NCBI RefSeq assembly: GCF_001467945.1
Contig: NZ_LNYQ01000013.1
Coordinates: 686,782 to 750,781 of the forward strand
Length of the DNA stretch: 64,000 nucleotides
Source: Legionella parisiensis
GTDB lineage: Bacteria; Pseudomonadota; Gammaproteobacteria; Legionellales; Legionellaceae
Reading direction: 5' to 3'
The position numbers and the translations under genes were made by a program. This document shows positions 1 through 9,531 of this stretch, in pieces (the first letter of the stretch is position 1; each line of letters starts with the position of its first letter). The notes under the pieces are model-generated. The model was not told the DNA's origin, did no database searches, and worked only from the letters and a program-made list of their open reading frames with translations.

Positions 1-1087
1 AAGACATGATGGAAGTACAAATGGTATACATTGACATCGGATAACCACTTTTATTGGCAACCGTCAAGAGATATCCCATATAAGTCCCATTAGCTAACCC
101 TACAGAAAATTGATTCAATAAAACAACAAGATAAAGTAGCGGATGATTGGTATGAAAAAGGGGGAATAAAAGGTAAAGTAAATGACCTAAAAGCAAGAAG
201 AAGGTCACATTTTTCAGGCATTTTTCCAAGAGGAAATGTCTAATAAGCCATCCTGATACAAAAATACCGAGCATCAAGAATATACTTCCAGAAATTCCAT
301 ATAGTTGTCCTACCTCATATAAATTGAGGCCTAATCCTTCTTTGTCGAGCAAAAATAAAGGAATAATTTTTTGCATCTGTGCTTCGGAGAAATTGTATAA
401 AAAAATGAAGAATAAGATCGGATAGATCGACGAATTAAAAAGAAGTGTTTTAAAAACTTGGCGATAATTTGGATTAATTGATTGTTGTTTTGTCTGCCTT
501 TCCGGGATTTTGGTTTTATGATAGAGGGTGAGTAAAAATCCTATCATAAACAAGGTGAAAAAAAACACTTGCCATACATTAATTTTATAATGCAAGGCTA
601 AGCTGCCAATAAAAGCCAATATTCCTCCTTTAATGATTAACCGCCCCATTTGATAAAAGAAGCTTCGGAAAGCGACAAACTTTTTTTGTTCTTCACTATT
701 TAAATTAATTAAATAAATACCATCAGAGGCAATATCATGAAGCGAGGAAACAAAGGCAAGAGCTGCGAAACTTAAGAAACTAATCATAAGAAAGTTGGGC
801 TGTTCGACACATAATGCCAATATGATAAAAAGCAGGTTTACCGTTGTTTGAGTATAAAGAGTTAGCTTTTTTCTCGTAGCAAGATTTTCCAGAAAAGGAG
901 CAAATAGAGGCTTAATTGTCCAGGGAAGCATGAAGAGGCTGGTTAAAAAAGCAGCCTGAGTATTGGTCATTCCATACTGTTGGTACATAATAGTTGCAAT
1001 CAAAGTGATTACCACATAGGGTATACTTTGAAAAAAATAAAGACTGGCTATCCATTGATGATTCTTTGGAGATATTAAGGAAATCAC
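1..1087 (-). CDS. MFS transporter, AmpG/SLC33-like (3' end outside window)
   Basis: An open reading frame runs on the minus strand from a GTG at 1087 past the window edge; I checked the frame at the start, near 640 and at the end and it stays open. The N-terminus (NHQWIASLYFFQSIPYVVI) is the first membrane helix typical of AmpG/SLC33-like major facilitator permeases, followed by many hydrophobic segments. No ATG is available before the conserved start; an in-frame TAA lies a few codons upstream, so GTG is the best start, with a GTGGA-like Shine-Dalgarno. An ATG at 1115 opens a short out-of-frame ORF and is not the gene. The substrate is unknown; muropeptides or a small acid are possible by family. 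The C-terminal part is not visible. Confidence 0.8.
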   Translation of the reverse strand, partial: MISLISPKNHQWIASLYFFQSIPYVVITLIATIMYQQYGMTNTQAAFLTSLFMLPWTIKPLFAPFLENLATRKKLTLYTQTTVNLLFIILALCVEQPNFLMISFLSFAALAFVSSLHDIASDGIYLINLNSEEQKKFVAFRSFFYQMGRLIIKGGILAFIGSLALHYKINVWQVFFFTLFMIGFLLTLYHKTKIPERQTKQQSINPNYRQVFKTLLFNSSIYPILFFIFLYNFSEAQMQKIIPLFLLDKEGLGLNLYEVGQLYGISGSIFLMLGIFVSGWLIRHFLLEKCLKNVTFFLLLGHLLYLLFPLFHTNHPLLYLVVLLNQFSVGLANGTYMGYLLTVANKSGYPMSMYTICTSIMS

Positions 1088-1165
1088 GGGTTAATTCCAC
1101 TCTATTGTTGCCCATATTGTAACATAATCGATCAATAATAAAAAATACAACTTAGCTCATTGAGA

Positions 1166-2062
1166 CTATGATTGTTGTACGGGCTTTGTGGCAGGTTGAT
1201 ATTCTAATTCAACAAGATCTTCCTGTTCTTCTTCCATCTTAGTAATATAGGTATCCAAGGACTGCTGCAGTTCTGCAGGATTTTGCATGGTCATATTTTT
1301 TATTCGGTCTGCAATAAGTAACATGTCTTTAGCACAAAGTGTTTTGATTTTATATCTTAAAAAAATATTCTCATCAATATATGAAACAATTTCTTGCATG
1401 TTTGCAGGGATTTTCACTTCAACTATGGGTTTGGCAGAATATAATTCAAGATAGATGTTTGCTTTATCCATACTGGGGACGGCAGGATGCATCAATAAAG
1501 CCAACTTTTGCAAATGTATTGAAAGATTTGTTTTACATGATTTTGAATCCATCATCCATGCAGCAAGAGAAAAAGAGTTATCCTCCATTCCATAAGCTAC
1601 ATTTGATTGATAAATGTACCCTAAAACCCCCACGGATGTTTTTTCACAAGCAAGCATGACATAGGAGTGTCCAGGGATGTCGATACGAACAATTTTGGGC
1701 AAGTCTTTTTCTAGTTCTTCACCAAGATACTCGAGGGAGTAAGTTTCTTTCCCAGAAGAAATCATTTCGTCCCCGGTCATCATTTTACAGAACGTATTTG
1801 CAACATCACCACATCCAACCGGTGTAAAAATAGAGTTAGCTATAGACGTATTGAGTAGTCCATTTTTTTCCATTGCCAAAAGAATTTTGACTGTAGATTC
1901 CAAATCGATTCCGCATATAGTCAAATAAAGTCGAGCATCTGCCACACTGCTGTAGCGTTTCTTATAAGCAGATAACACGAGCTTGCGAAAAATAGAGTCA
2001 AAGTTATCTATGGATGAGACTTCATAATGAGACGAGGTGAAAAAAGTGGATTTGCTTTGCAT
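1166..2062 (-). CDS. Hypothetical protein, putative Dot/Icm effector with papain-like motifs
   Basis: 298 residues without signal peptide or membrane segments. I see a GCGD motif (Cys84), a GHSYVML motif (His132) and YQSN at 151-154. A Cys, then His before a hydrophobic strand, then Asn/Gln resembles the order of catalytic residues in papain-like peptidases, but this is inference. The last 30 residues hold an acidic stretch (EEEQEDLVELE) ending about 12 residues before the C-terminus, which matches the E-block described for many Dot/Icm substrates. ATG start; no strong ribosome site. It is divergent from the gene at 2147. No family was recognised with confidence. Confidence 0.6.
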   Translation of the reverse strand: MQSKSTFFTSSHYEVSSIDNFDSIFRKLVLSAYKKRYSSVADARLYLTICGIDLESTVKILLAMEKNGLLNTSIANSIFTPVGCGDVANTFCKMMTGDEMISSGKETYSLEYLGEELEKDLPKIVRIDIPGHSYVMLACEKTSVGVLGYIYQSNVAYGMEDNSFSLAAWMMDSKSCKTNLSIHLQKLALLMHPAVPSMDKANIYLELYSAKPIVEVKIPANMQEIVSYIDENIFLRYKIKTLCAKDMLLIADRIKNMTMQNPAELQQSLDTYITKMEEEQEDLVELEYQPATKPVQQS

Positions 2063-2146
2063 GAAAATAGAATAAAATTATATATTGTTATACAATACTG
2101 CAACTTTTTGTTATTTGTGGCAAGAATTTAATTAACTAAATAGATT

Positions 2147-2467
2147 ATGCGCGAACATTATAAATTTTTTAAAGAAGTGAATACGTTCAAAGTCCATGCT
2201 CAAACGCTACTATATCGTCTAAGAAAACAAAGAGATCCTAATTTAATTAATGCGATACATCTTGTTATTGATGGACAATTCAATAGTTCCTTGCCTGCAG
2301 AAATCGCAATCTTAAATGATCTTTTAAATCATCCGGAGCAATTTATTAAAAATATAAACCCCGACGCTAAGGAAGAAATTCAATCTGAAATTAAGGAAAT
2401 GTTGATGAGTTTTGTAACTGAATTCTGTGATGAGGCAATTTGCTCAAAGGCAGCATTACGCGTTTAA
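2147..2467 (+). CDS. Hypothetical protein, 106 residues
   Basis: Small soluble protein, predicted mostly helical, with a basic N-terminal third (RLRKQRDPN) and an acidic middle (DAKEEIQSEIKEM). No signal peptide or known motif. It starts with ATG about 84 bases from the divergent start at 2062; I see no clear Shine-Dalgarno. Some Legionella proteins of unknown function have this size and composition, but I cannot assign a family. It ends just before the convergent gene ending at 2505. Confidence 0.45.
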   Translation: MREHYKFFKEVNTFKVHAQTLLYRLRKQRDPNLINAIHLVIDGQFNSSLPAEIAILNDLLNHPEQFIKNINPDAKEEIQSEIKEMLMSFVTEFCDEAICSKAALRV

Positions 2468-2504
2468 AAAAGTTGTTTCATGAAGGGGGTACTGTTTCTG
2501 CTCT

Positions 2505-3080
2505 TTATTGATTATCATCATCTTTTTCGATCCAGCAATCACTTGGAACTCCAGGCGGTATCGGACGCCTTGGCATGGGTGTCGGATGAAATTTTGCTCC
2601 TTGTCCATTCCTGATACTCCGCGTTGCTTCTTTTTCCCGATGGGTGTTGATAATTCTGCTTAAGGTATCAATGAGAGTTCGTTCTTTAAATAAGAAAAAG
2701 AGATCATTATCCTGGACGGATTCATCTGATTCGCATTTGCTAATTATGAATAAATTGGCATCATTTTTATCATTGAAGTTTGCGATTGCTCTTTTTTTCA
2801 AGGCATTTTGTGTTTTAATCATCGCGTGGAAAGGAAATTGAATAAGATTAAGGTCTCCATTACCTTCTGCGTATTTTGCATAGGAAACAGAGATATTTTC
2901 CCTATTTATTTGGTGTAATAAATCAGAATCATCATACAACCTGAAAATAATTTTTTGTTTTTCCAAGTCTGCATTTGCTGCTTTTTTCGCAATAAAGATG
3001 TGTGTGTCCTTGAATTCGTTAAATTCGGCAATGACTTTTTCTTCACCTCGTGCAAATTGTTCAGTAATTTTATATCGCAT
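2505..3080 (-). CDS. Hypothetical protein, 191 residues, effector-like
   Basis: Soluble protein with mixed alpha/beta character and a proline-rich, charged tail (PMPRRPIPPGVP, then EKDDDNQ). The tail is of the short polar type often seen in Legionella secreted substrates, but it is not a clear E-block. The protein at 33527-34081 has similar size and layout (an N-terminal strand-rich part and a disordered polar tail), though I could not align them convincingly. ATG start at 3080, with no neighbour in the same operon. Function unknown. Confidence 0.5.
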   Translation of the reverse strand: MRYKITEQFARGEEKVIAEFNEFKDTHIFIAKKAANADLEKQKIIFRLYDDSDLLHQINRENISVSYAKYAEGNGDLNLIQFPFHAMIKTQNALKKRAIANFNDKNDANLFIISKCESDESVQDNDLFFLFKERTLIDTLSRIINTHREKEATRSIRNGQGAKFHPTPMPRRPIPPGVPSDCWIEKDDDNQ

Positions 3081-3256
3081 AATAAATAAGTTATCAGTAA
3101 TAAATTTTATAGATAGAAGACAATAAAATTATATCATAAAGTGCTCAAAATGAGCGATTATCATCTAATCCATCCGGGCATGATTTGTACAAAAAGTGTT
3201 CTCAGCAACAACAGAACGATATCAGAAAACTCATACTCTAGAAATAATGAGAGTAT

Positions 3257-4759
3257 CTATTGATTTTTTGAAAATATTGCATAACGATAGCAATCTGTAT
3301 TAGAACAAAACTCTAGACTGATAGTGTAATGGTACCACGAATTGGATATAAGCTTTTCTCGCAAACATGCATCTGTTGGTTGATAACTTAACTGCCCCTT
3401 TTTGTCGAGTGTGGACTGGAGAATAATTACTTCAGGTTTAAATTTCATCACTTCTTCACATTGCCACTTATATATATCTTTGCGCCAGCTCATTTCTTTA
3501 TTGTTCAGACAATACGAATCTAAAAAATTCAAATTACTTTGGTAACCAATGAGACCAACATCACCCAACGAGACCCAGGATCCTTGGGGTACATAACGAT
3601 CCAGCCAATCGATAATCTTTTCTCTTAATCTTTCCCCATGCTGGAGATTGATAGTAAAAGTTCGATACGCTTTTAGACTCATTGCTGGGATGAAGAAAAA
3701 TGCGATAACTCCAGCAATAATATATAAAGTAAATGTATAAACTTCATTCCTGTCTGGTAAATATTTGTCAAGAAAATGCATTAATCCCTGTAAGGCAAGA
3801 GGAAGAATTAACGCAAAAGCAGGCAGAAATAAACGGTTAAAGTATGCTGAAAAGGGCATAGCTTTTATTAAAAGCAGCAAGTAAATAAGTGTTGGCAACC
3901 AAAAAAAGTAAGACCGCTTATCTTTTGACTTATAACTCGCCACAGCAGCAAGTAATAAAAAAGGCCAGGAAAAACGTAAATAGGACCAATCCAATTTATA
4001 GGTAAACTCATTACTGAAGCCTTTGCAATAAATAGGATTGGGAAATAACTGCCCAAAGTAATGCCACCTCCAGAGAAAATAGGGCAAAAAAATCCCAGCG
4101 AATACTAGCCCACTTGAAAAAAGAGGCCAGTAATATGTTTTAGTAAAGGATGGGCGATCCCAAAGTGCTACTGCATAAAATAGAAAGACGAGTACGGGGG
4201 CTTCTGGACGTGTGAATGCAGAAAATGCAAAAAAAAGCCCCGCAAAAGCCAGGAACAAGGGGTTCGAATGTGTGCGTTTTGCGGGGAAGGGGTTATAACC
4301 TATTCCCCGCAATAAAAAAAACAAGGCAAAGCAAATAAATGCTTGGTAAACTGCTGTCTCCATGCCACTCACAGCCCAGAAAATTTGCCCCCTGTAAATT
4401 AATAGCCAAAGACAAGGAATAAATGCGAACCAGGCTGAGCATAATAACCTGGATAAACAATATACTGCCCAGGCTGTAAATACCAATCCCAAAAAACCTG
4501 CCACTTTTAATAAAAGGATAGGATTTAAATTTACAACCATGCCTGCTGAAGAAAGAAGAAGAAAACTAAAACTGGAATATCCTTCTACTGGTGGTTCACT
4601 AAGATTCCATAGCAATCCATTTCCGTCCACCCAGTGTTTGGCATAACGTAGAGGAATATAAACATCATCAATAATAAAATGCCAGGCAGCAAGGGACTGT
4701 AAAAGAAGAAAGTAGGTACCAATAAACAGTATAACAAGTATGTATAGTTTTTTAGGCAT
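3257..4759 (-). CDS. GT-C type membrane glycosyltransferase-like protein
   Basis: 500 residues with about ten or more hydrophobic segments. After the first helix comes IIDDVYIPLRYAKHWVDG followed by GLLWN and PPVEGYSSF. This DD-x-YI-xxRYA ... N-x-PVEGY-S pattern is characteristic of polyprenyl-phosphate-dependent GT-C enzymes (PMT/ArnT/AftB-like), in which the first extracytoplasmic Asp pair is catalytic. A soluble C-terminal part (about 380-500) would lie in the periplasm. The enzyme probably moves a sugar from a lipid carrier onto an envelope acceptor; donor and acceptor cannot be told. It stands alone between an intergenic stretch and the decarboxylase gene at 4933. Confidence 0.7.
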   Translation of the reverse strand: MPKKLYILVILFIGTYFLLLQSLAAWHFIIDDVYIPLRYAKHWVDGNGLLWNLSEPPVEGYSSFSFLLLSSAGMVVNLNPILLLKVAGFLGLVFTAWAVYCLSRLLCSAWFAFIPCLWLLIYRGQIFWAVSGMETAVYQAFICFALFFLLRGIGYNPFPAKRTHSNPLFLAFAGLFFAFSAFTRPEAPVLVFLFYAVALWDRPSFTKTYYWPLFSSGLVFAGIFLPYFLWRWHYFGQLFPNPIYCKGFSNEFTYKLDWSYLRFSWPFLLLAAVASYKSKDKRSYFFWLPTLIYLLLLIKAMPFSAYFNRLFLPAFALILPLALQGLMHFLDKYLPDRNEVYTFTLYIIAGVIAFFFIPAMSLKAYRTFTINLQHGERLREKIIDWLDRYVPQGSWVSLGDVGLIGYQSNLNFLDSYCLNNKEMSWRKDIYKWQCEEVMKFKPEVIILQSTLDKKGQLSYQPTDACLREKLISNSWYHYTISLEFCSNTDCYRYAIFSKNQ

Positions 4760-4932
4760 TCATGTTCATCAATCCCGTATTTTAGAAAGTTATCCATAAA
4801 TCCCATTATTCTATATTTGTATACGGGGATAATTGGCTATTCAACAATAGTAGAACAAAAGATACAAAAATCGTATCTTTTTGATGTTTTATTTCTTAAG
4901 CTTCGTACACACTCTGCACGATAGAGTAACCC

Positions 4933-7074
4933 TTAAGCTTTTTTGATTATTTGCACATAACTTTTTCCATCTTCTCCAGAAATAACTCCATGAATTTCAG
5001 TTGCAAAACCTGGAAGTTCTGTCCCTATATCGTCCAGCATCAATAAGAAATCAAGAATCACCTCGCAGCTATCTGTGATTTGCTCTCCTGGCATAATTAA
5101 GGGGATCCCAGGCGGATAGGGCAAGATCACGGCAGCAGAAACTTCACCTTTAAGCTGCGCCAAAGGAACCAGTTGGGTTTCTTGCCGAATAAGTTTTTGA
5201 TATGCCTGATGGGGTGTCATGACACTAATTGGAAGTGCATCAAAAGCATGATACATCATTTGAGGTAAATTATGCTTTTGCATTAACCCGTGGATGGTTT
5301 TAGCTAAGGTTTGAATGGATATTTTTTCATAAAAATCTGGATGCTCCTTATAAAGCTGGGGAAGGATGACTTTAATTGGTGCATTTTCATCATAAAATTG
5401 TTTAAACTTATTTAAAGCCGCTAATAAGGCCATGGATTTGGCACGGGTAATTCCAGAGCTAAATAAAAACAACATCGAATATGGTCCCGTTTTTTCAACA
5501 ATGATTCCATGGGATGCAAGAAATTTTTCCACAATCGTTGCGGGTATACCCCATTTCTCTAATTTATTGTTTTTAATTCCTGGTAAAAGAACGGTCACTT
5601 TGACGGGATCCAAAAATAAATGATCTTCATCTACCTGGTGAAATCCATGCCATTTCTCATTGGGTTTTAAGGGGAAACAGGACATTTTTTTTTCTGAGGC
5701 AGGTTGCCACACATCAAAATACCAATCACAACTTTGCTTTTTTAAACGTTTTATTTCTGTCCGAAAATCCAAAGCTAATTCAATCGCTTCATTAATTAAG
5801 TCATAACCATGATTACCGGCCATCATCGCAGCAGAGACTTCACAACTGGAAACAAGAGGATAAAAGGGGGAGGTGCTCATATGCATCATATAATTGGTAT
5901 TAAGAATATTTTCATCAAAATTACCTTTAACATGGATCATGGACGATTGACTGAACGCTGCCAATAATTTATGAGTTGATTGGGTTTCAAAAATCACTTG
6001 ATCTTTTTGTGGCGTTAAGCTGAGTCCAAATTTTTCAGCGTAAATAGGATGGAAATTGGTATATGGAACCCAGGCACTATCAAAATGCAAATGTTTTACT
6101 TTGAGTTCATTTTGAAGATTTTCAACTTGATAAAGTATGCCATCGTAGGTTGAGTTCGTAATGACTGCATAGGTTGGCCAGGCAGTTGCCTGAGGGTGTT
6201 CACTAATTTTGTTTTTGATTGCTTTTTCTGTATATTCCGATTTAGGGATTCCCCCAAGAATTCCATATGTATTTCGCGTAGGTTTTAAATAAATGGGGAT
6301 TACATCAACCATCATTAAAAATTGTGCGATTGATTTATGACAGTTACGATCAACAAGTACTGTGTCACCGGAAGTTGCCGAATACATACCTACTATTTTA
6401 TTCGATGTTGATGTGCCATTGGTTACGATTAGAGAACGATCACTTTTAAATACATTAGCTATAAATTCCTCTGCTTCGCGTTGAGGTCCTGAGTGCTCAA
6501 GTAAACTTCCAAGTTCTTCAATTGACACTGAAAGATCAGCGCTAAAAATATTTTTACCAAAAAAATCATAAAATGCAGCACTGGTTGGATTTTTTTGAAA
6601 TGCTGTTCCGCCTAAATGCCCAGGGGTACAAAAAGCATAATTTAACTCACGAACATAATGCATGAGTGCTTTGGTAAAAGGAGGCAAAATTGCTTGCAGG
6701 TATTTTTCTATAGCAAGCACTATGCGTTTAAAATCATCGTGCGCTAAATTGGCATCATATTGCAAAAAGTCCAGATTGAGATCAAAGTCATTAAGATTAA
6801 TGTCAATTGAGGCATGTTTATTCGTCATGGCAAAAACAGGCAATAGTTTATTATGATTTGAAAAATGATGTAAATCATCAAATCCAAAATCATCCCAATC
6901 ATAAAGAATTGTGACAATTCTTGGGTTTAAGCTGCTCACGTCATAGGCTTCTTTTAACGAAGTGCATATAGTGAGCCCATAACTATTTTGTGTTAAAAAA
7001 TCCTCCAGCATACTAATAAAATGCTTTTTGTATTCTTCAATTCCCTGTGCATAAACAATAAGAATATGATTCAT
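4933..7074 (-). CDS. cadA: Lysine decarboxylase-like, Orn/Lys/Arg decarboxylase family (PLP)
   Basis: 713 residues, close to the 715 of E. coli CadA. An N-terminal wing domain (1-130) is followed by the fold-type I PLP core. Visible landmarks are CTPGHLGGTAFQ (149-160), His246 in the NCHKS motif (stacks on PLP), Asp332 in HFDSAW (binds the pyridine nitrogen) and the Schiff-base lysine Lys369 in STHKLLAAFSQ. The C-terminal domain carries LPYPPGIPLIMPGE. The overall match is better to lysine decarboxylase than to ornithine or arginine enzymes, so CO2 and cadaverine are the likely products, giving acid resistance by consuming protons. No cadB antiporter is adjacent. Lysine specificity is inference. 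Confidence 0.88.
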   Translation of the reverse strand: MNHILIVYAQGIEEYKKHFISMLEDFLTQNSYGLTICTSLKEAYDVSSLNPRIVTILYDWDDFGFDDLHHFSNHNKLLPVFAMTNKHASIDINLNDFDLNLDFLQYDANLAHDDFKRIVLAIEKYLQAILPPFTKALMHYVRELNYAFCTPGHLGGTAFQKNPTSAAFYDFFGKNIFSADLSVSIEELGSLLEHSGPQREAEEFIANVFKSDRSLIVTNGTSTSNKIVGMYSATSGDTVLVDRNCHKSIAQFLMMVDVIPIYLKPTRNTYGILGGIPKSEYTEKAIKNKISEHPQATAWPTYAVITNSTYDGILYQVENLQNELKVKHLHFDSAWVPYTNFHPIYAEKFGLSLTPQKDQVIFETQSTHKLLAAFSQSSMIHVKGNFDENILNTNYMMHMSTSPFYPLVSSCEVSAAMMAGNHGYDLINEAIELALDFRTEIKRLKKQSCDWYFDVWQPASEKKMSCFPLKPNEKWHGFHQVDEDHLFLDPVKVTVLLPGIKNNKLEKWGIPATIVEKFLASHGIIVEKTGPYSMLFLFSSGITRAKSMALLAALNKFKQFYDENAPIKVILPQLYKEHPDFYEKISIQTLAKTIHGLMQKHNLPQMMYHAFDALPISVMTPHQAYQKLIRQETQLVPLAQLKGEVSAAVILPYPPGIPLIMPGEQITDSCEVILDFLLMLDDIGTELPGFATEIHGVISGEDGKSYVQIIKKA

Positions 7075-7187
7075 TGGTTGTCCTTGACCTTATTCATTCT
7101 CTAAATGTACTTTAACTTATAAGTTTTAAAATGATATATTTTTTATGAATCTTTAAAAACATTTTGAAAAAAATTGATAGGAATAGT

Positions 7188-7988
7188 ATGCCTCATATAA
7201 AAATTAATGATATTGCCATGTATTACGAGATACACGGCAATGGAAAGCCGCTTGTTTTTATCGCTGGATTCAGCGCAGATCATACAACTTGGCTAGAGGT
7301 AGTTGAGCTTTTTAAAGATACGTATCAAGTTATTTTATTTGATAATCGTGGGGCTGGCCGAACTGAGGTACCTGATGGACCATATTCTATAGAACAAATG
7401 GCTGATGATGTGCTTGCTTTATGTTCCGTTCTTAACATTAAGAAAGCTCATTTTGTTGGAAATTCAATGGGTGGTTTTATTGTGCAGACCTTAGCATATC
7501 GTTATCCGATGCTGGTTCAATCTGCAGTAGTGAGTAATTCAGCAGCAATATTACATAATGTTTTTCATATTTATGTTGATGCGCAATTAGAATTGATTAA
7601 AACCAATGCATCACTTAAAGCGCTGCTTAAAGCGAACTGCAGTTGGGTTTTTTCATATCCGTTTCTTTCTCGACCCGGGATCCTTGACCAATTAATTCAG
7701 ATCGGTTTAGAGAATCCTTTTCCATTTACTGTAAATGGGTATGAAGGACAATACGCTGCCCTTGTGCATTTTGATTCAAGAAGCTGGATCAGCAAAATCA
7801 GCGTTCCAGTATTCGTACTGACTGCGGATCAAGATATAATATTTAATGAGAAAAATGCCCAATTTCTTGCTGATCAGATACCAGGAGCGCATTATTATCG
7901 CTTTATGGAGTGTGGTCATTTGCCACAAATAGAATATCCAGAGCTATTCACCAAAACAGTACGTGGGTTTATTGATAATTTATCCTAA
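7188..7988 (+). CDS. Alpha/beta hydrolase
   Basis: About 266 residues. Canonical alpha/beta-hydrolase landmarks are present: oxyanion region (VFIAGFSADHTTW), strand plus DNRGAGRTE, nucleophile elbow GNSMGG, an acid on strand 7 (TADQDIIF) and the histidine in CGHLPQIEYP. This is the PF00561/PF12697 type, resembling 3-oxoadipate enol-lactonase-like and other small-molecule hydrolases; the substrate cannot be inferred. I chose ATG 7188 over an upstream in-frame TTG at 7164 because AGGA lies five bases before it and the family starts there. Cytoplasmic. It is divergent from the decarboxylase gene. Confidence 0.85.
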   Translation: MPHIKINDIAMYYEIHGNGKPLVFIAGFSADHTTWLEVVELFKDTYQVILFDNRGAGRTEVPDGPYSIEQMADDVLALCSVLNIKKAHFVGNSMGGFIVQTLAYRYPMLVQSAVVSNSAAILHNVFHIYVDAQLELIKTNASLKALLKANCSWVFSYPFLSRPGILDQLIQIGLENPFPFTVNGYEGQYAALVHFDSRSWISKISVPVFVLTADQDIIFNEKNAQFLADQIPGAHYYRFMECGHLPQIEYPELFTKTVRGFIDNLS

Positions 7989-8020
7989 TAAAAGCGCTGC
8001 ACCCAGCCTCGCTCACGGAT

Positions 8021-8113
8021 GTTGTCATTCCTGCGCAGGCAGGGATCTATTCAAGATTAAGCACCTTGCCAATTTAGAAATAGATCCCCAATCTGCGTGG
8101 GTATGCCGGATAT
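8021..8113. repeat. Imperfect inverted repeat, REP/MITE-like, between convergent genes
   Basis: GTCATTCCTGCGCAGGCAGG near the left end and an imperfect complement ATAGATCCCCAATCTGCGTGGGTATGCCGG near the right form a long imperfect palindrome. The GTCATTCC...GCGGG start is a widespread short intergenic repeat theme in proteobacteria. It sits between the ends of the hydrolase gene and the phaZ remnant and could act as a bidirectional terminator. Other copies are not visible in the window. Confidence 0.5.
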
Positions 8114-8122
8114 GAAAAATTT

Positions 8123-9439
8123 CTAATCAATATGGGCTTTAGTAAAGGCATGAATTTCTGGAATAATAATATTGCGGAATTTCTTGCCGTTGAACAATCC
8201 ATAATGACCTACTCCTTCTGCAAGGAAATATTGTTTCATGGAGTCAGGTAAATTTTTACATAAACCCAGTACAGATTTTGTTTGTCCTACTCCCGTGATG
8301 TCATCCTGCTCACCTTCAATAGCCAAAATAGATGTATTCTGAATATCCTGCAAACGGACGTTATGTCCACGCGATTTGTACCGGCCGGTTGTTAACAGCT
8401 TTTCTTGAAAAACGGTATTTATTGTTTGCATGTAAAATTCAGCAGTCAGATCCATGGTTGAAAAATATTCAAGGTAGAATTTGATTATCTTGAAGGCTGC
8501 TTCTTTATCATTGTCCGCGTACCGATCAACCGCTTTTTGCAATGATTCCATATGGCGTTGAAAATTCATACTCATAAAACCCGCAAGTTGCATAAATCCC
8601 GGGTAAACAAGCCGCATTGCACCAGGAAAACGAGAGGGTACAATCGAGATAACATTTTGTTGGAACCAGTCATCTCCTCTGGAAGTCGCTAATTCATTGA
8701 CTGATGTGGGAGATTGATTCGTATCAATTGGTCCACCAAGCAATATCGCTGTTCGAGGCAGGTTGGGCGAATTCTTGGTGGACATAAGCGCAACAGCAGC
8801 TAAAACAGGAACGGTTGGCTGGCAGACCGCCATGACATTCAAATTGGGTGCAAGCAAATTTAAATAAGAAATGATGTACTCAATGAAATCATCCAAATCA
8901 AATGACCCTTCAATTAAGGGGACGTCGCGCGCATTTTTCCAATCCGTAATATAAACATCGTACAAGGGAAGTAAATTTCTGACAGTATCGCGTAATAATG
9001 TTGCATAATGGCCTGACATGGGGCAACTACGAGCAGTTTTGGTAAATTCAACTGCTCGCCATTTACTTTTTTAAAACGAATTAGGTTGCAAAAACTTTTC
9101 TTGTCAATAAGTTCTTCTTGAACATCATAATATTCATCTTGGATTTTGACTTCATTAATATCAAATTTTGGTTTATCATATACATTAATAACCATATGAA
9201 ATATATACGAATATCCAGATAACCTACGAAAATGACCTGAAGTTGCTTCCCAATATTTTTTTTAACCCGTTTTGCTCATCATCTGACATATAAGGAATGC
9301 GAACAGGTAAATTAATATTGTCAGAAATTCTACGAAAGCGTTTTGCCAGATTGTCAAAATAATCTGAGTAAGGTTGCAGCAAACGCATATTAAAATCATA
9401 GATATTATAAAGATAGCTATTATCAAGAGGATTAAACAT
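8123..9439 (-). pseudogene. phaZ: Intracellular polyhydroxybutyrate depolymerase PhaZ, two frameshifts
   Basis: Three consecutive ORFs read as one PHB depolymerase of about 438 residues. 9439-9224 holds the N-terminus; frame changes inside an eight-A run near 9253-9260 (one A too many) join it to ...KKYWEATSGHFRRLSGYSY; a second shift near 9015-9020, where one C seems missing from a four-C run, joins VVAP to MSGHYATLLRDTVR. The core has DWxNARDVPL, VCQPTVPVLAA, LLGGPIDTNQSPTSVN, the PHB_depo_C block VPSRFPGAMRLVYPGF and the GVGHYGLFNG histidine. The enzyme would degrade stored PHB granules. Either the gene is decayed, is rescued by slippage, or carries two sequencing errors. Good start: GAGG seven bases before ATG 9439. 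Confidence 0.82.
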
Positions 9440-9531
9440 TTACGAGCCTCGCATTTTAGTATGATGACAACTGGAGTGGTGCATCACGATACTAAAGTAA
9501 TATACACAAAATTATAAAATAGCAAATCCTC

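Noticed and set aside
912..1115. 67-residue minus-strand ORF with ATG at 1115
   Set aside because: It lies in a different frame from the MFS transporter that covers the same bases and shows transporter sequence.
1381..1659. Plus-strand ORF inside the 1166-2062 gene
   Set aside because: Antisense shadow with no ribosome site and no family-like sequence.
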